From Companilactobacillus paralimentarius DSM 13238 = JCM 10415 (GTDB lineage: Bacteria > Bacillota > Bacilli > Lactobacillales > Lactobacillaceae), in assembly GCF_001434985.1 (NCBI RefSeq), contig NZ_AZES01000023.1:1-35918 (forward strand): a stretch of DNA of 35,918 bases, given 5' to 3'. Below, piece after piece: positions 16,406-24,390 of this stretch (its first letter is position 1; every line of letters begins with the position of its first letter). Made by a program: the position numbers and the translations under genes. The notes under the pieces are model-generated. The model did not search any database, was not told the origin of the DNA, and saw nothing but the letters and a program-made list of their open reading frames with translations.

Positions 16406-16471
16406 CGATCACCTCTTTGCTTTTGACTATGCTTAAATAATAACGGGAATTTATGAATATATGATTAGTAA

Positions 16472-16501
16472 ATTACGAAATAAATAATAATTAATTGTGA
16501 A
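16472..16501 (-). promoter_or_regulatory. Candidate promoter of the L1 RNA
   Basis: TTCACA (16501-16496) and CGTAAT (16477-16472) are separated by 18 bases. Both boxes and the spacing are repeated exactly in L2 (19417-19388) although the spacer sequence differs. The -10 box is only 4 of 6. Confidence 0.4.
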
Positions 16502-16525
16502 GAAAATTTGACGAACCGTCGTTTT

Positions 16526-16554
16526 TAGACAAAAGTGCTAGTAAAATATATAAT
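16526..16554 (+). promoter_or_regulatory. Promoter of the TetM-like GTPase gene
   Basis: TAGACA (5 of 6) and a perfect TATAAT with a 17-base spacer, 30 bases before the start codon. It diverges from the candidate L1 promoter. Confidence 0.7.
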
Positions 16555-16583
16555 AAGTTCTTTTTAAGAGGAGATTCATTCAT

Positions 16584-18539
16584 ATGAAACATATCGTAAC
16601 TGGAATCGTAGCTCACGTTGATGCTGGTAAAACTACCCTTTCCGAAGCTTTACTTTATAAGACTGGTCAATTACGTAAATTAGGTCGTGTTGACAATGGC
16701 GATGCTTTTTTGGATTCCGACGATTTAGAAAAGAAGCGTGGTATCACTATCTTCTCTCATCAAGCTAATTTACAATACGAAAATTTGAGGTTAACCCTCT
16801 TGGATACTCCTGGACACGTCGACTTTGCATCTCAAACAGAGCAAGTCTTGAGTGTCCTGGATTATGCCATTTTGGTAGTTTCGGCTACGGATGGCGTCCA
16901 AGGTTATACCAAAACTCTTTGGAATTTATTGCAAAACTATCATATTCCGACCTTTATATTTGTTAATAAAATCGATGCCACTGGAGTGGATCAAGCCCAA
17001 GTACTTGAAGATTTACAGAACAAACTTTCAGCTGGCTGCATCACTTTTTCTAATGAATTATCAGATGATACCTACGAAGAAATTGCTCTCCAAAATGATA
17101 ATATCCTCAATCAATTTTTGGAATCAGGAACTCTGACAGACGACACTATTCGTCAAATGATCCAGAAACGCCAAATTTTTCCTTGCTACTTCGGATCTGC
17201 TTTGAAAATTTCCGGAATCGACGAATTTCTTCAGGGCTTCGAAAACTGGACTAACGAAACTCAATATGATAATGACTTTGGAGCCAAAGTTTTTAAAATA
17301 TCACATGATGAAAATGATGAACGTTTAACTTGGATCAAAGTGACCGGCGGAGTTTTACATAACAAGGATGTCTTATTTGAAGATCAAAAAGCTAATCAGG
17401 TCCGCATTTATAATGGTGCCAAGTTTGAATTGCAACAAAATATTCCTGCTGGTGGGATTTGTGCAGTAACTGGTCTAACGAATACTTTTCCCGGTTTAGG
17501 ACTAGGTAAAGAAAATAACGCTAGTGATCCCACGATCCAGCCCGTCTTAACTTATACCGTTGATCCTAAAGATAATGATTTACATACTTGCTTAACCGCT
17601 TTAAGACAACTAGAAGATGAAGATCCACAACTTCACGTTACTTGGTCAAATCAGCTAGAAGAAATCCGTGTACAAATAATGGGTGAAGTCCAATTAGAAG
17701 TACTTCAACAATTACTTTTACAAAGATTTAACTTAGACGTTGACTTCAGTCAAGGTAGTATCCTCTACAAAGAAACCATCACCAAAAAAGTTGAAGGTAT
17801 CGGTCACTTTGAACCTCTACGCCATTATGCCGAAGTACATTTACTATTAGAGCCAGCTAAACCAGGTAGTGGTCTAACCTTTGATTCACAATGTAACCTT
17901 GATACCTTAGGTCGCAACTGGCAACACCAAGTATTATCTAACTTAAGTGCTAAAGAACATCTCGGTGTCCTAATCGGTGCTCCAATTACTGACATGAAAA
18001 TAACCCTCATTAGTGGCCGCGCTAGCAATGTCCATTCTGTCGGTGGTGATTTTCGCGAAGCAACTTGGAGAGCAGTTAGACAAGGTTTGATGATGCTCAA
18101 ACAATACGATGGTTGCCAATTATTGGAACCATGGTACCAATTTCGTTTAGAAGTTGAACAAGATCAAGTTGGTCGCGCTATGAATGATATTCAAAAAATG
18201 AATGGAACTTTTGATACTCCAGAAGTAACCAACAATCAAACCAATGTTTTAACTGGAATTGCTCCAGTATCTCAAATGCAAGGTTACAGTAAACAAGTTC
18301 GGGCCTACACACATGGGCAAGGACAATTAGAATGTATCGTACTCGGTTACCGTCCTTGTCACAATGCTGATGAAATTATTGAGGAAGCACAGTATCAACC
18401 AGTTTCAGATTTAGAAAACACACCCGATTCAGTCTTTTGTGCTCACGGAGCAGGCTATCCAGTTGCTTGGGACCAAGTACTCCAAACCGCTCACCTACCC
18501 TATACCTATCCTTTAGCAAACTTAGAAAAGAACGAATAA
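16584..18539 (+). CDS. TetM-like translational GTPase (ribosomal protection protein homologue)
   Basis: A 651-residue EF-G-like GTPase of the TetM/TetO class, whose members bind the ribosome and displace tetracycline. The G domain is clear: AHVDAGKT (residues 10-17), RGIT, DTPGHVDF and NKID. The length matches TetM (about 640). The C-terminal part aligns with TetM in the segment LLEPWYQFRLEV and onward. However, the domain IV loop equivalent to the TetM SPVST tip, which reaches the drug site, reads about SNVHSVGGDF here. Tetracycline resistance is therefore not implied. The gene stands alone under its own strong promoter, with AAGAGGAGA upstream, between two putative non-coding RNA loci. It may be a chromosomal translation factor with another role. 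Confidence 0.88.
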   Translation: MKHIVTGIVAHVDAGKTTLSEALLYKTGQLRKLGRVDNGDAFLDSDDLEKKRGITIFSHQANLQYENLRLTLLDTPGHVDFASQTEQVLSVLDYAILVVSATDGVQGYTKTLWNLLQNYHIPTFIFVNKIDATGVDQAQVLEDLQNKLSAGCITFSNELSDDTYEEIALQNDNILNQFLESGTLTDDTIRQMIQKRQIFPCYFGSALKISGIDEFLQGFENWTNETQYDNDFGAKVFKISHDENDERLTWIKVTGGVLHNKDVLFEDQKANQVRIYNGAKFELQQNIPAGGICAVTGLTNTFPGLGLGKENNASDPTIQPVLTYTVDPKDNDLHTCLTALRQLEDEDPQLHVTWSNQLEEIRVQIMGEVQLEVLQQLLLQRFNLDVDFSQGSILYKETITKKVEGIGHFEPLRHYAEVHLLLEPAKPGSGLTFDSQCNLDTLGRNWQHQVLSNLSAKEHLGVLIGAPITDMKITLISGRASNVHSVGGDFREATWRAVRQGLMMLKQYDGCQLLEPWYQFRLEVEQDQVGRAMNDIQKMNGTFDTPEVTNNQTNVLTGIAPVSQMQGYSKQVRAYTHGQGQLECIVLGYRPCHNADEIIEEAQYQPVSDLENTPDSVFCAHGAGYPVAWDQVLQTAHLPYTYPLANLEKNE

Positions 18540-18687
18540 ATCTAATAGTTATTTCGAAAGTTTGATTAAGAATTCCGTCTTCCGCAAAAGCTGACCGCAT
18601 TTTCAACTTTTACTCCAGACTGATAAACGGATCTATTGGTTACCTTTTTTCTAACTCTACATAATCCAATTAATAACTAATTAACAA
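18540..18687. other. Intergenic stretch with no recognised feature
   Basis: Between the GTPase stop codon and repeat R2 I see no ORF with a ribosome site, no clear terminator and no strong promoter. Confidence 0.5.
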
Positions 18688-18885
18688 AGTGGGATTCAGT
18701 CCGGAGCAACAATAAAATTTGCTCAGCCATGAGATTTCCTTAGCAATTTATTGCTTAGGGAAAGGTCGAGCTTGAAGATCCATTATTTTGCACGAAGTGT
18801 GAAATAATTAGCTCCAATTCGGCCCATGGCGTTCCAGCCAAATTTTATTGTTGCGGAGGACGACAATCTAAGTACATCCCCCAAA
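18688..18885. repeat. Structured intergenic repeat R2 (copy 2)
   Basis: Second copy of the element at 8361-8565, in the same orientation. The outer stem is GCAACAATAAAATTTG (18706-18721) with its complement at 18839-18854, entirely different from the R1 arms. The inner stem is GCCATG (18726-18731) with CATGGC (18825-18830), and there is an imperfect hairpin at about 18734-18763. The conserved hairpin at 18782-18808 has one A-to-G change that keeps a G-U pair. A further GGGAT (18691-18695) can pair with ATCCC (18876-18880) at the ends. Confidence 0.75.
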
Positions 18886-18904
18886 AAACAAATTTTAAGA
18901 ACAT

Positions 18905-18936
18905 CAAAAAAAGTCTGCCAATAAAGCAGACCTTTT
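18905..18936. terminator. Terminator, stronger on the minus strand
   Basis: GTCTGC (18913-18918) pairs with GCAGAC (18926-18931). The stem is extended by A-T pairs, and seven T follow on the minus strand and four on the plus strand. It would end a minus-strand L2 transcript and may stop readthrough from the GTPase gene. Confidence 0.65.
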
Positions 18937-19381
18937 ATTTACGATATTTATATGTAGGATAAATATCTTATTTTAACTTTTTATCTTAAGGGGGGGAGAT
19001 AAATAAAGTTTTTTAATTGTGTTTATAAGGGGATTAAACTTTTAAAAAAATAGGGTTTTAATTAATATAAGGGGATTATTCTATTTGTTAAGTGAGTAAT
19101 CTAAAATTCATCATCTAATTAATACAGCTTCCAATTTCATTGGGTCACTTCTTTCAAATTTTATATTGAAATATATCTTTTAGGGGGGGAGATATATTAT
19201 TTGAGTTTATAAGGGTTTTAATTTTGTATATAAGTTTTAAGGGGTTTATTTCTATTCATTTTATGTTTTCAATAAGTATATTTAAAAAAGGATTATTTCT
19301 AAAAGGATTGTTTGTTCATCCGGTCACCTCTTTGTTATTTGACTATGCTTAAATAATAACGGGAATTTATGAATATACGGT
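18905..19381 (-). ncRNA. Putative regulatory RNA L2, with two tandem C-rich units
   Basis: This gene-free stretch resembles L1. It has the same promoter-like boxes (19417-19388) and the identical 40-base block (19338-19377). Two successive units follow, each made of a ribosome-site-like sequence, a mini-ORF and a C-rich-loop hairpin. Unit A has AAAGAGGTGACC at 19333-19322, a 6-codon ORF (19299-19319) and a hairpin at 19170-19198 with loop CCCCCCCTAAA. Unit B has GAAAGAAGTGACC, a 9-codon ORF (19111-19140) and a hairpin at 18980-19003 with loop CCCCCCCTTA. Smaller stems such as 19021-19039 (loop ATCCCCTTA) also expose C runs. Read on the plus strand, the loops would be G-rich ribosome-site mimics. 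Transcription and strand are unproven. Confidence 0.45.
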
Positions 19382-19387
19382 TTCCAA

Positions 19388-19417
19388 ATTACGAATTAAT
19401 TTATAACAATATGTGAA
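19388..19417 (-). promoter_or_regulatory. Candidate promoter of the L2 RNA
   Basis: TTCACA and CGTAAT separated by 18 bases, the same boxes and spacing as in L1. Spacer bases differ, so conservation is confined to the boxes. Confidence 0.4.
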
Positions 19418-19548
19418 GAATTTATGACCAAAGCGTTTAAAACTCCACATTGTCTACTTTTTACCACTCTGGCAAGACCAATTACCTGAATTAGTCTCTA
19501 CTCTGATTTATACTAAAATTAAAATAATGATAGAAGTGGGGTATTAAT

Positions 19549-20061
19549 ATGCATTTGAATAAAGAACAAAAAGCCAACTTGAAGGCTGCCGTCATCGCCG
19601 GAACAGCTGCTGGAATAGTTTCTGGATTTGTTAAATTAGGTTGGGAGAATGTTTTGCCACCACGTACAGCCGAACGTGATGCAGTGAATCCTCCTCAAAC
19701 TCTAATGGAACAAATGGGTATTCCTAAGAAAATCACTCGTGGAACTTACACATATTCTGGTCACCAAATGCCTTGGGCAAGTTTTATGATGCACTTTGGT
19801 TTCTCAACATCATTTGCCATCATTTATGAAGTTTTGGCAGAATATAAACCATTTATCAGAAAAGGCTCTGGAGCAATTTTCGGATTAGCCATCTGGGTTG
19901 CTTTCCATATTGGGATCATGCCTATGATGAAGACTGTCCCAAGTCCTAAGGATCAACCTACTGAAGAACATATCTCTGAAGCACTCGGTCACATTGCTTG
20001 GATGTGGACAAACGATATTGTCGGCCGTGAACTCTACCGTCGCTTAACTGCACAGAAATAA
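19549..20061 (+). CDS. YagU-family (DUF1440) membrane protein
   Basis: A 170-residue membrane protein matching the YagU/DUF1440 family. Its members are inner-membrane proteins, and the E. coli member has been linked to acid survival. About three to four hydrophobic segments are visible: residues 12-30 (AAVIAGTAAGIVSGFVKLGW), 75-95, 104-125 and a weaker one near the C terminus. The family-typical NPPQTLMEQMG region and a His-rich core (SGHQMPWASFMMHFGFS) are present. The ribosome site is weak (GTGGGG). The next gene starts 8 bases downstream, so they are probably cotranscribed. Function in this organism is unknown. Confidence 0.8.
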   Translation: MHLNKEQKANLKAAVIAGTAAGIVSGFVKLGWENVLPPRTAERDAVNPPQTLMEQMGIPKKITRGTYTYSGHQMPWASFMMHFGFSTSFAIIYEVLAEYKPFIRKGSGAIFGLAIWVAFHIGIMPMMKTVPSPKDQPTEEHISEALGHIAWMWTNDIVGRELYRRLTAQK

Positions 20062-20069
20062 GGTCTCCT

Positions 20070-21383
20070 TTGAACAAATGGAACACCTCATTAACTGAAA
20101 GAATCAGTTATGGCCTAAGTGATGCCGCCGATAATTTAGTCTTTCAAATGATGACCACCTATCTGCTCTTCTTTTATACTGACGTTTTTGGACTGACAGC
20201 TAGTGAAGTTGCCATTCTTTTCGTCGTAGCCAGAGCAGCTGATGTCTTTGAAAGCCTGATCATTGGAATTATGATCGACAATACCCATTCTCGTTGGGGT
20301 AAGAGTCGACCTTTCTTTCTATGGTATTCCTTCCCTTATGTCATCTTCGCAATCCTAACTTTCGTTACACCTAATTTTCTACCACATTCAGGAAAATTGA
20401 TTTGGGCCTATGTAACCTATTTAGGATTAGGATTCTTTTATACTGCTGTTAACTTACCAATTACTTCCATCTTGCCTACTATGACTGATAATGAACAGGA
20501 AACAACGTTGTTGGGCGTTATCAGACAATTTTCTGGTAGTTCCGTTCAAATCATTGTAGCCGTCTTTACCGTTCCCCTAGTCAGTATCTTTGGTAAAGGT
20601 GACCAACAAAAGGGCTTTTTGGGAACGATTATCCTTTTTAGTGTCATTTCCTTAGCTTTAATTTTGAACACGTTTTTCCATGTTCGAGAACGCTATACTG
20701 ACGATAGTATTAATCATCAACCTATTTCTAAAGTCTGGGGAATGCTTAAGCAGAACCGGCCATGGATCGTTATTTCAATTGTTATCTTTCTTTATTGGTT
20801 GACTACTTCCATTAAGAATCAGACAACTATTTACTATTTCAAATATGTCCTTCACGATGAAAACCTAGTTTCAATAGCCAACAGTTTTACATTAACGGCC
20901 CTAATTGGAGTCGTTGCTATCTATTTTGTTTCCGTCAAATTAGGTAAAAAGAAAACAATGTTACTGGGTATTATCATCGCTTTTACCGGACAAATAATTA
21001 TTACTTTTGGTGCTTACTCAAAGAACTTAGCACTTATCTTTAGTGGTATCTTCGTCAACGGAATCGGCGGAGGGTTCATTATCGGTTTAGTTTCAATTAT
21101 GATTGCGGACACGATTCGTTATGGTACTTCAATGGGAATTCAAGCCGAAGGTGTTCTTGCGTCGACAGACGATTTTGGTGTTAATTTAGGATTAGGACTT
21201 GGTGGTTTAATCACTGCTGAATCACTTCAAATCTCAGGCTATGTTTCCAATAAAACTCAGAGTGCCAGTACTATTTCGGCAATCAATTTGAATTACGCTT
21301 TGATTCCATTAGGTTTGTATATAATCATGTTTTTGATTTTACTCGGATACAATGAGAAAAAAATTCAGCACGCTATCAAATAA
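20070..21383 (+). CDS. GPH-family sugar:cation symporter
   Basis: A 437-residue transporter with 12 predicted helices, of the glycoside-pentoside-hexuronide (MelB-like) family within the major facilitator superfamily. The family signature is present: a negatively charged helix 2, then DNTHSRWGKSRPFFLW near residues 71-86. The N-terminal SYGLSDAADNLVF also fits. Substrate cannot be told from sequence. Translation starts at TTG with AAGG six bases upstream, immediately after the YagU-family gene. rarA follows 12 bases after its stop, so the three may form one transcript although they are functionally unrelated. Confidence 0.88.
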   Translation: MNKWNTSLTERISYGLSDAADNLVFQMMTTYLLFFYTDVFGLTASEVAILFVVARAADVFESLIIGIMIDNTHSRWGKSRPFFLWYSFPYVIFAILTFVTPNFLPHSGKLIWAYVTYLGLGFFYTAVNLPITSILPTMTDNEQETTLLGVIRQFSGSSVQIIVAVFTVPLVSIFGKGDQQKGFLGTIILFSVISLALILNTFFHVRERYTDDSINHQPISKVWGMLKQNRPWIVISIVIFLYWLTTSIKNQTTIYYFKYVLHDENLVSIANSFTLTALIGVVAIYFVSVKLGKKKTMLLGIIIAFTGQIIITFGAYSKNLALIFSGIFVNGIGGGFIIGLVSIMIADTIRYGTSMGIQAEGVLASTDDFGVNLGLGLGGLITAESLQISGYVSNKTQSASTISAINLNYALIPLGLYIIMFLILLGYNEKKIQHAIK

Positions 21384-21395
21384 AGAAGGTAAAAA

Positions 21396-22730
21396 ATGCA
21401 ACAGGAATCACTCTTTGCTACTAATAAAAGCAACGACAACAATAGCCCTCTAGCTAATCGGGTTCGCCCAACAACACTAGAGGGTTTTGTCGGTCAACAA
21501 CATTTAATCGGTGATGGCAAAATTCTTAAAGAAATCATCGACCAAGATAAAATCCCTTCATTAATTTTCTGGGGACCTCCTGGGGTAGGTAAAACCACCC
21601 TAGCGGAAATCATTGCTAAAAAAACTAAAGCTAACTTCATTACTTTTAGTGCTGTCACTAGTGGTATCAATGATATCAAAAAAGTCATGAAGGAAGCTGA
21701 AATGAATCGAGAAATGGGACAAAAGACTATTGTCTTTATCGACGAAATTCATCGGTTTAATAAGGCACAACAAGATGCCTTCCTTCCCTTCGTCGAAAAA
21801 GGTAGTATCACCTTGATTGGTGCCACAACTGAAAATCCATCTTTTGAGATTAATTCTGCCTTGTTATCAAGATGTAAGGTCTTTGTCTTAAAGTCTTTAA
21901 CTAAAGATGATTTAGTTGATCTATTGAAGAAGACTCTTGCCAATTCCAAAGCTTTTCCCAAATTAGAAGTTGATATTGATGATGACACATTAGAATTGAT
22001 TGGTAACTATGCTAATGGTGATGCCCGAGTAGCCTTGAATACCTTAGAAATGGCTGTCATCAATTCGACGGTTCATGACAAAACCGCCAAAGTAAATTTG
22101 GAAGATATTCGTCAATTACTCAATACCAAGTCCTTACGTTACGATAAAAATGGTGAAGAGCATTACAACATCATCTCAGCCCTGCATAAATCAATGCGTA
22201 ATAGTGATACTGACTCGGCCATTTATTGGGTCACTCGAATGCTTGAAGGTGGCGAAGATCCCCTCTACATTGCTAGACGACTAGTTCGTTTTGCCAGTGA
22301 AGATATTGGTCTGGCCGATACTAATGCTTTAAATGTCGCAATCAATGCCTTTCAAGCCTGTCAATTTCTCGGTATGCCTGAGTGTAACGTCCATTTAGTT
22401 GAAACCGTAATCTATCTATCGGTTGCCCCTAAATCCAATGCCACTTATAAAGCTTTATTAAGAGCTCAGAAAGACGTTAAGAAGTATGGTAATCTTCCTG
22501 TACCTCTTCAAGTCAGAAACGCTCCTACGAAACTTATGAAGAATCTTGGTTATGGAAAAGATTATCAGCTGGCTCACGATTATGCTGATAAATTAACAAC
22601 TATGAAGACAGTACCTAAAGAAGTTGAAAATAGCACCTACTATCGACCAACAGAGCAAGGTAAAGAACGTCTCTTTAAGCAACGGTTAGAATACATCGAA
22701 CAATGGCATCAAGAGCACGATACTAAGTAA
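21396..22730 (+). CDS. rarA: Replication-associated recombination protein RarA (MgsA), AAA+ ATPase
   Basis: A 444-residue AAA+ ATPase related to clamp-loader subunits and Holliday-junction helicases. It acts at stalled replication forks. The Walker A motif is GPPGVGKTT (residues 60-68), Walker B is FIDEIHRF, and a sensor segment reads [12 protein letters not shown]. The C-terminal tetramerisation region ([17 protein letters not shown] and onward, YRPTEQGKE near the end) is complete. The length matches the E. coli and Bacillus proteins. The upstream ribosome site is AGAAGG. Confidence 0.95.
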   Translation: MQQESLFATNKSNDNNSPLANRVRPTTLEGFVGQQHLIGDGKILKEIIDQDKIPSLIFWGPPGVGKTTLAEIIAKKTKANFITFSAVTSGINDIKKVMKEAEMNREMGQKTIVFIDEIHRFNKAQQDAFLPFVEKGSITLIGATTENPSFEINSALLSRCKVFVLKSLTKDDLVDLLKKTLANSKAFPKLEVDIDDDTLELIGNYANGDARVALNTLEMAVINSTVHDKTAKVNLEDIRQLLNTKSLRYDKNGEEHYNIISALHKSMRNSDTDSAIYWVTRMLEGGEDPLYIARRLVRFASEDIGLADTNALNVAINAFQACQFLGMPECNVHLVETVIYLSVAPKSNATYKALLRAQKDVKKYGNLPVPLQVRNAPTKLMKNLGYGKDYQLAHDYADKLTTMKTVPKEVENSTYYRPTEQGKERLFKQRLEYIEQWHQEHDTK

Positions 22731-22795
22731 CATGTTCTTCTTTTATATTTAGTGATAGAATGGGGGCTTAATTTATAACTGAGGTGTTTCATAAA

Positions 22796-23293
22796 ATGAA
22801 ACAACGTAATTTATTAATTACTTTATGTTTAGCAATAGTCGGAATATTTTCTTTTCAAAATACAACTGAAGTTAAAGCTGTTAGTTTTGTTCATACATTT
22901 AAAAAAACCACTATGGTTTCCAGAAGTGAACAAAAAGATGATTTCACCTATGACTTCACTCGGATAAAGAAGCCTAGACTTAAAGCTAAAACCGATTGGT
23001 TGACCGACAAAATTGGGAAGAATTCTGGTAACGATCATTATTATCGAGTCGCAACTAACGAATGGGTCAGTACTGATGATGTTGCTCTGATCAATAAGGG
23101 TATCAATCGCCCCATTACAATTTCTATAGGCCATAATATTTGGAAATTTAACTCCAAAACTTACGAATTCACTTATACAGGACGCCGACTAGCTGCTGGG
23201 ACATGGGCCAGTGACGAAAGAATCCAGCTTCCCCGTGGAATATCCTATTGTAAAGTTGGACCAAATGAATGGATTCAAAACATTCACTATTAA
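22796..23293 (+). CDS. Small secreted protein with SLAP-like repeats
   Basis: A 165-residue exported protein. It has signal peptide MKQRNLLITLCLAIVGIFSF with a cleavage-like end near VKA (residues 28-30). The mature part carries two copies of a motif, YYRVATNEWVSTDDV and YCKVGPNEWIQNI. These are reminiscent of the surface-layer-associated (SLAP) domain that binds lactobacillus cell walls, and of the N-terminal part of the hydrolase at 26108-26833 (WYLVGNNEWLSGADV). The ATG at 22796 is 9 bases from GAGGTG. An upstream in-frame GTG lies within that site. It probably attaches to the wall. No catalytic domain is visible. Confidence 0.75.
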   Translation: MKQRNLLITLCLAIVGIFSFQNTTEVKAVSFVHTFKKTTMVSRSEQKDDFTYDFTRIKKPRLKAKTDWLTDKIGKNSGNDHYYRVATNEWVSTDDVALINKGINRPITISIGHNIWKFNSKTYEFTYTGRRLAAGTWASDERIQLPRGISYCKVGPNEWIQNIHY

Positions 23294-23298
23294 AAATT

Positions 23299-23345
23299 TA
23301 AAACAGCATCCATTTAGAATTCTAAATGGATGCTGTTTTAGGTTT
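23299..23345. terminator. Terminator, perfect 42-base palindrome
   Basis: Positions 23299-23340 form a perfect palindrome centred on GAATTC and followed by GGTTTTT. It sits between the small secreted protein gene and the convergent oxidoreductase gene. Confidence 0.8.
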
Positions 23346-23407
23346 TTGAATTGTTTTAATCAAATAATAAGAAAAATTCTCAAGCCAAATGAAGCTGATT
23401 TTTTTAC

Positions 23408-24388
23408 TTATTCAAAGGGATACTTCATTCCCCAATCATTTCTAACATCATTTAAGATGTGAGCTACGTCATGCGACAAAGCTAATTGTCCATCATCATG
23501 ACCATTATCAATATACTTCTGCATATCCGTAACTTCGTATTGAAGAGCCTTGTCATCGCTACCAACAACAATTTTGTCAGTTGTTTGCGTATGAGCATCA
23601 GCTGTATAAGTAATATCTGCCTCAGTTGCACGAGGGTAATTACTGATCTCAATATATCCTTTTGTTCCAGAGATCACTCCTCTTTTTGGCTGTTTAGCAC
23701 GCATTGACAAAGCCATAACAGCCATCTGTTCATCATCATTTTTCAGGATAATTCCTGATTGTTCATCAACACCTGTTTCAAAATATTTTACTGTCGTCAA
23801 AATATTTGTTGGTTGCTTACTCAAAAAACTTCTGGCAAATGCCGTAGCATATCCACCTATATCTAATAATGCCCCTCCAGCCAGTTCTTTATTGAAGAAA
23901 CGGTTTTTAGGATCATAGTCTTTTAAACTGCCAAAATTAACTTGCACTAATTTTACTTGACCAATTTTACCATCAGAAATCAATTGCTTAACTTGTTGAT
24001 AAAGTGGCATATGCAACAACGTAAATCCTTCTGTTAAAATTAGATTTTTCTTTTTGGCCAAATTCTGAACTTCGTCAAATTGCTCTGCATTAACCGTAAT
24101 AGCCTTCTCACAGAATACGTGTTTCCCTGCATTCAATGCTTCTTTAATATATTGGTAATGGAATGTGTGCGGCGTTGCAATATAAATAACATCAACATTA
24201 GGATCATTAATCATATCCGTTGGATTGCTGTATTGATGTTGAATCCCTTTTTCTTGGGCAAATTTGGCCATTTTTTCGACATTCATATTCGAAACTCCAT
24301 ATATTTCACCATTAACAGCCTTTAGAGCATCTGCCATTTCATGAGCAATCCATCCAGTGCCAATCATTCCCCAATTATATTTTTTCAT
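23408..24388 (-). CDS. Gfo/Idh/MocA family oxidoreductase
   Basis: A 326-residue NAD(P)-dependent oxidoreductase. The Rossmann N terminus is WGMIGTGWIAHEMADAL. The cofactor-side motif HVFCEKAITVN has EKA where the family often has EKP. The substrate domain contains GGALLDIGGYA. Family members act on sugars, inositols and related polyols. It starts 2 bases after the stop of the rpiA-like gene and belongs to a three-gene minus-strand cluster with an RpiR regulator, which suggests a sugar- or polyol-degrading role. The exact substrate cannot be told. Confidence 0.88.
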   Translation of the reverse strand: MKKYNWGMIGTGWIAHEMADALKAVNGEIYGVSNMNVEKMAKFAQEKGIQHQYSNPTDMINDPNVDVIYIATPHTFHYQYIKEALNAGKHVFCEKAITVNAEQFDEVQNLAKKKNLILTEGFTLLHMPLYQQVKQLISDGKIGQVKLVQVNFGSLKDYDPKNRFFNKELAGGALLDIGGYATAFARSFLSKQPTNILTTVKYFETGVDEQSGIILKNDDEQMAVMALSMRAKQPKRGVISGTKGYIEISNYPRATEADITYTADAHTQTTDKIVVGSDDKALQYEVTDMQKYIDNGHDDGQLALSHDVAHILNDVRNDWGMKYPFE

Positions 24389-24390
24389 AG

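Larger units (their letters stand above)
16197..16465 (-). ncRNA. Putative regulatory RNA L1 with C-rich loop, antisense to opp ribosome sites
   Basis: No long ORF lies in 16228-16583. On the minus strand a coherent unit is visible: a promoter-like TTCACA-N18-CGTAAT (16501-16472), and then a 40-base block (16422-16461) identical to L2. After that come a strong ribosome-site-like AAAGAGGTGAT, a hairpin with a C-rich loop (16281-16303, loop CCTCCCCAA on the minus strand) and the terminator. The segment 16309-16324 would be exactly complementary to AGGGAGATTAAA at the oppB ribosome site. It would pair over 16 bases (one G-U) with the oppA ribosome site. C-rich loops that bind Shine-Dalgarno sequences are known in Listeria LhrC and staphylococcal sRNAs. 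Transcription is not shown. Confidence 0.5.

Noticed and set aside
16584-18539. Assignment as fusA, prfC or a confirmed tetracycline resistance gene
   Set aside because: Length and C-terminal segments match TetM-like proteins better than EF-G or RF3, but the drug-site loop is not conserved, so resistance is not claimed.
18376-18606. 76-codon minus-strand ORF over the end of the TetM-like gene
   Set aside because: Mostly antisense to a strongly conserved coding region, with no ribosome site and no family resemblance.
8361-18885. R1 and R2 as the two ends of one composite transposon
   Set aside because: They are in the same orientation, the arms differ in sequence, and the DNA between them holds ordinary chromosomal genes (hflX, opp) and no transposase.
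18960-19260. Regularly occurring G-rich motifs as a possible CRISPR or satellite array
   Set aside because: The units vary in length and sequence and lack spacers. They are better explained as hairpins with G/C-rich loops.
23299-23340. Perfect palindrome as a regulatory operator or recombination site
   Set aside because: It lies between convergent genes and is followed by a T run, so a terminator explains it.
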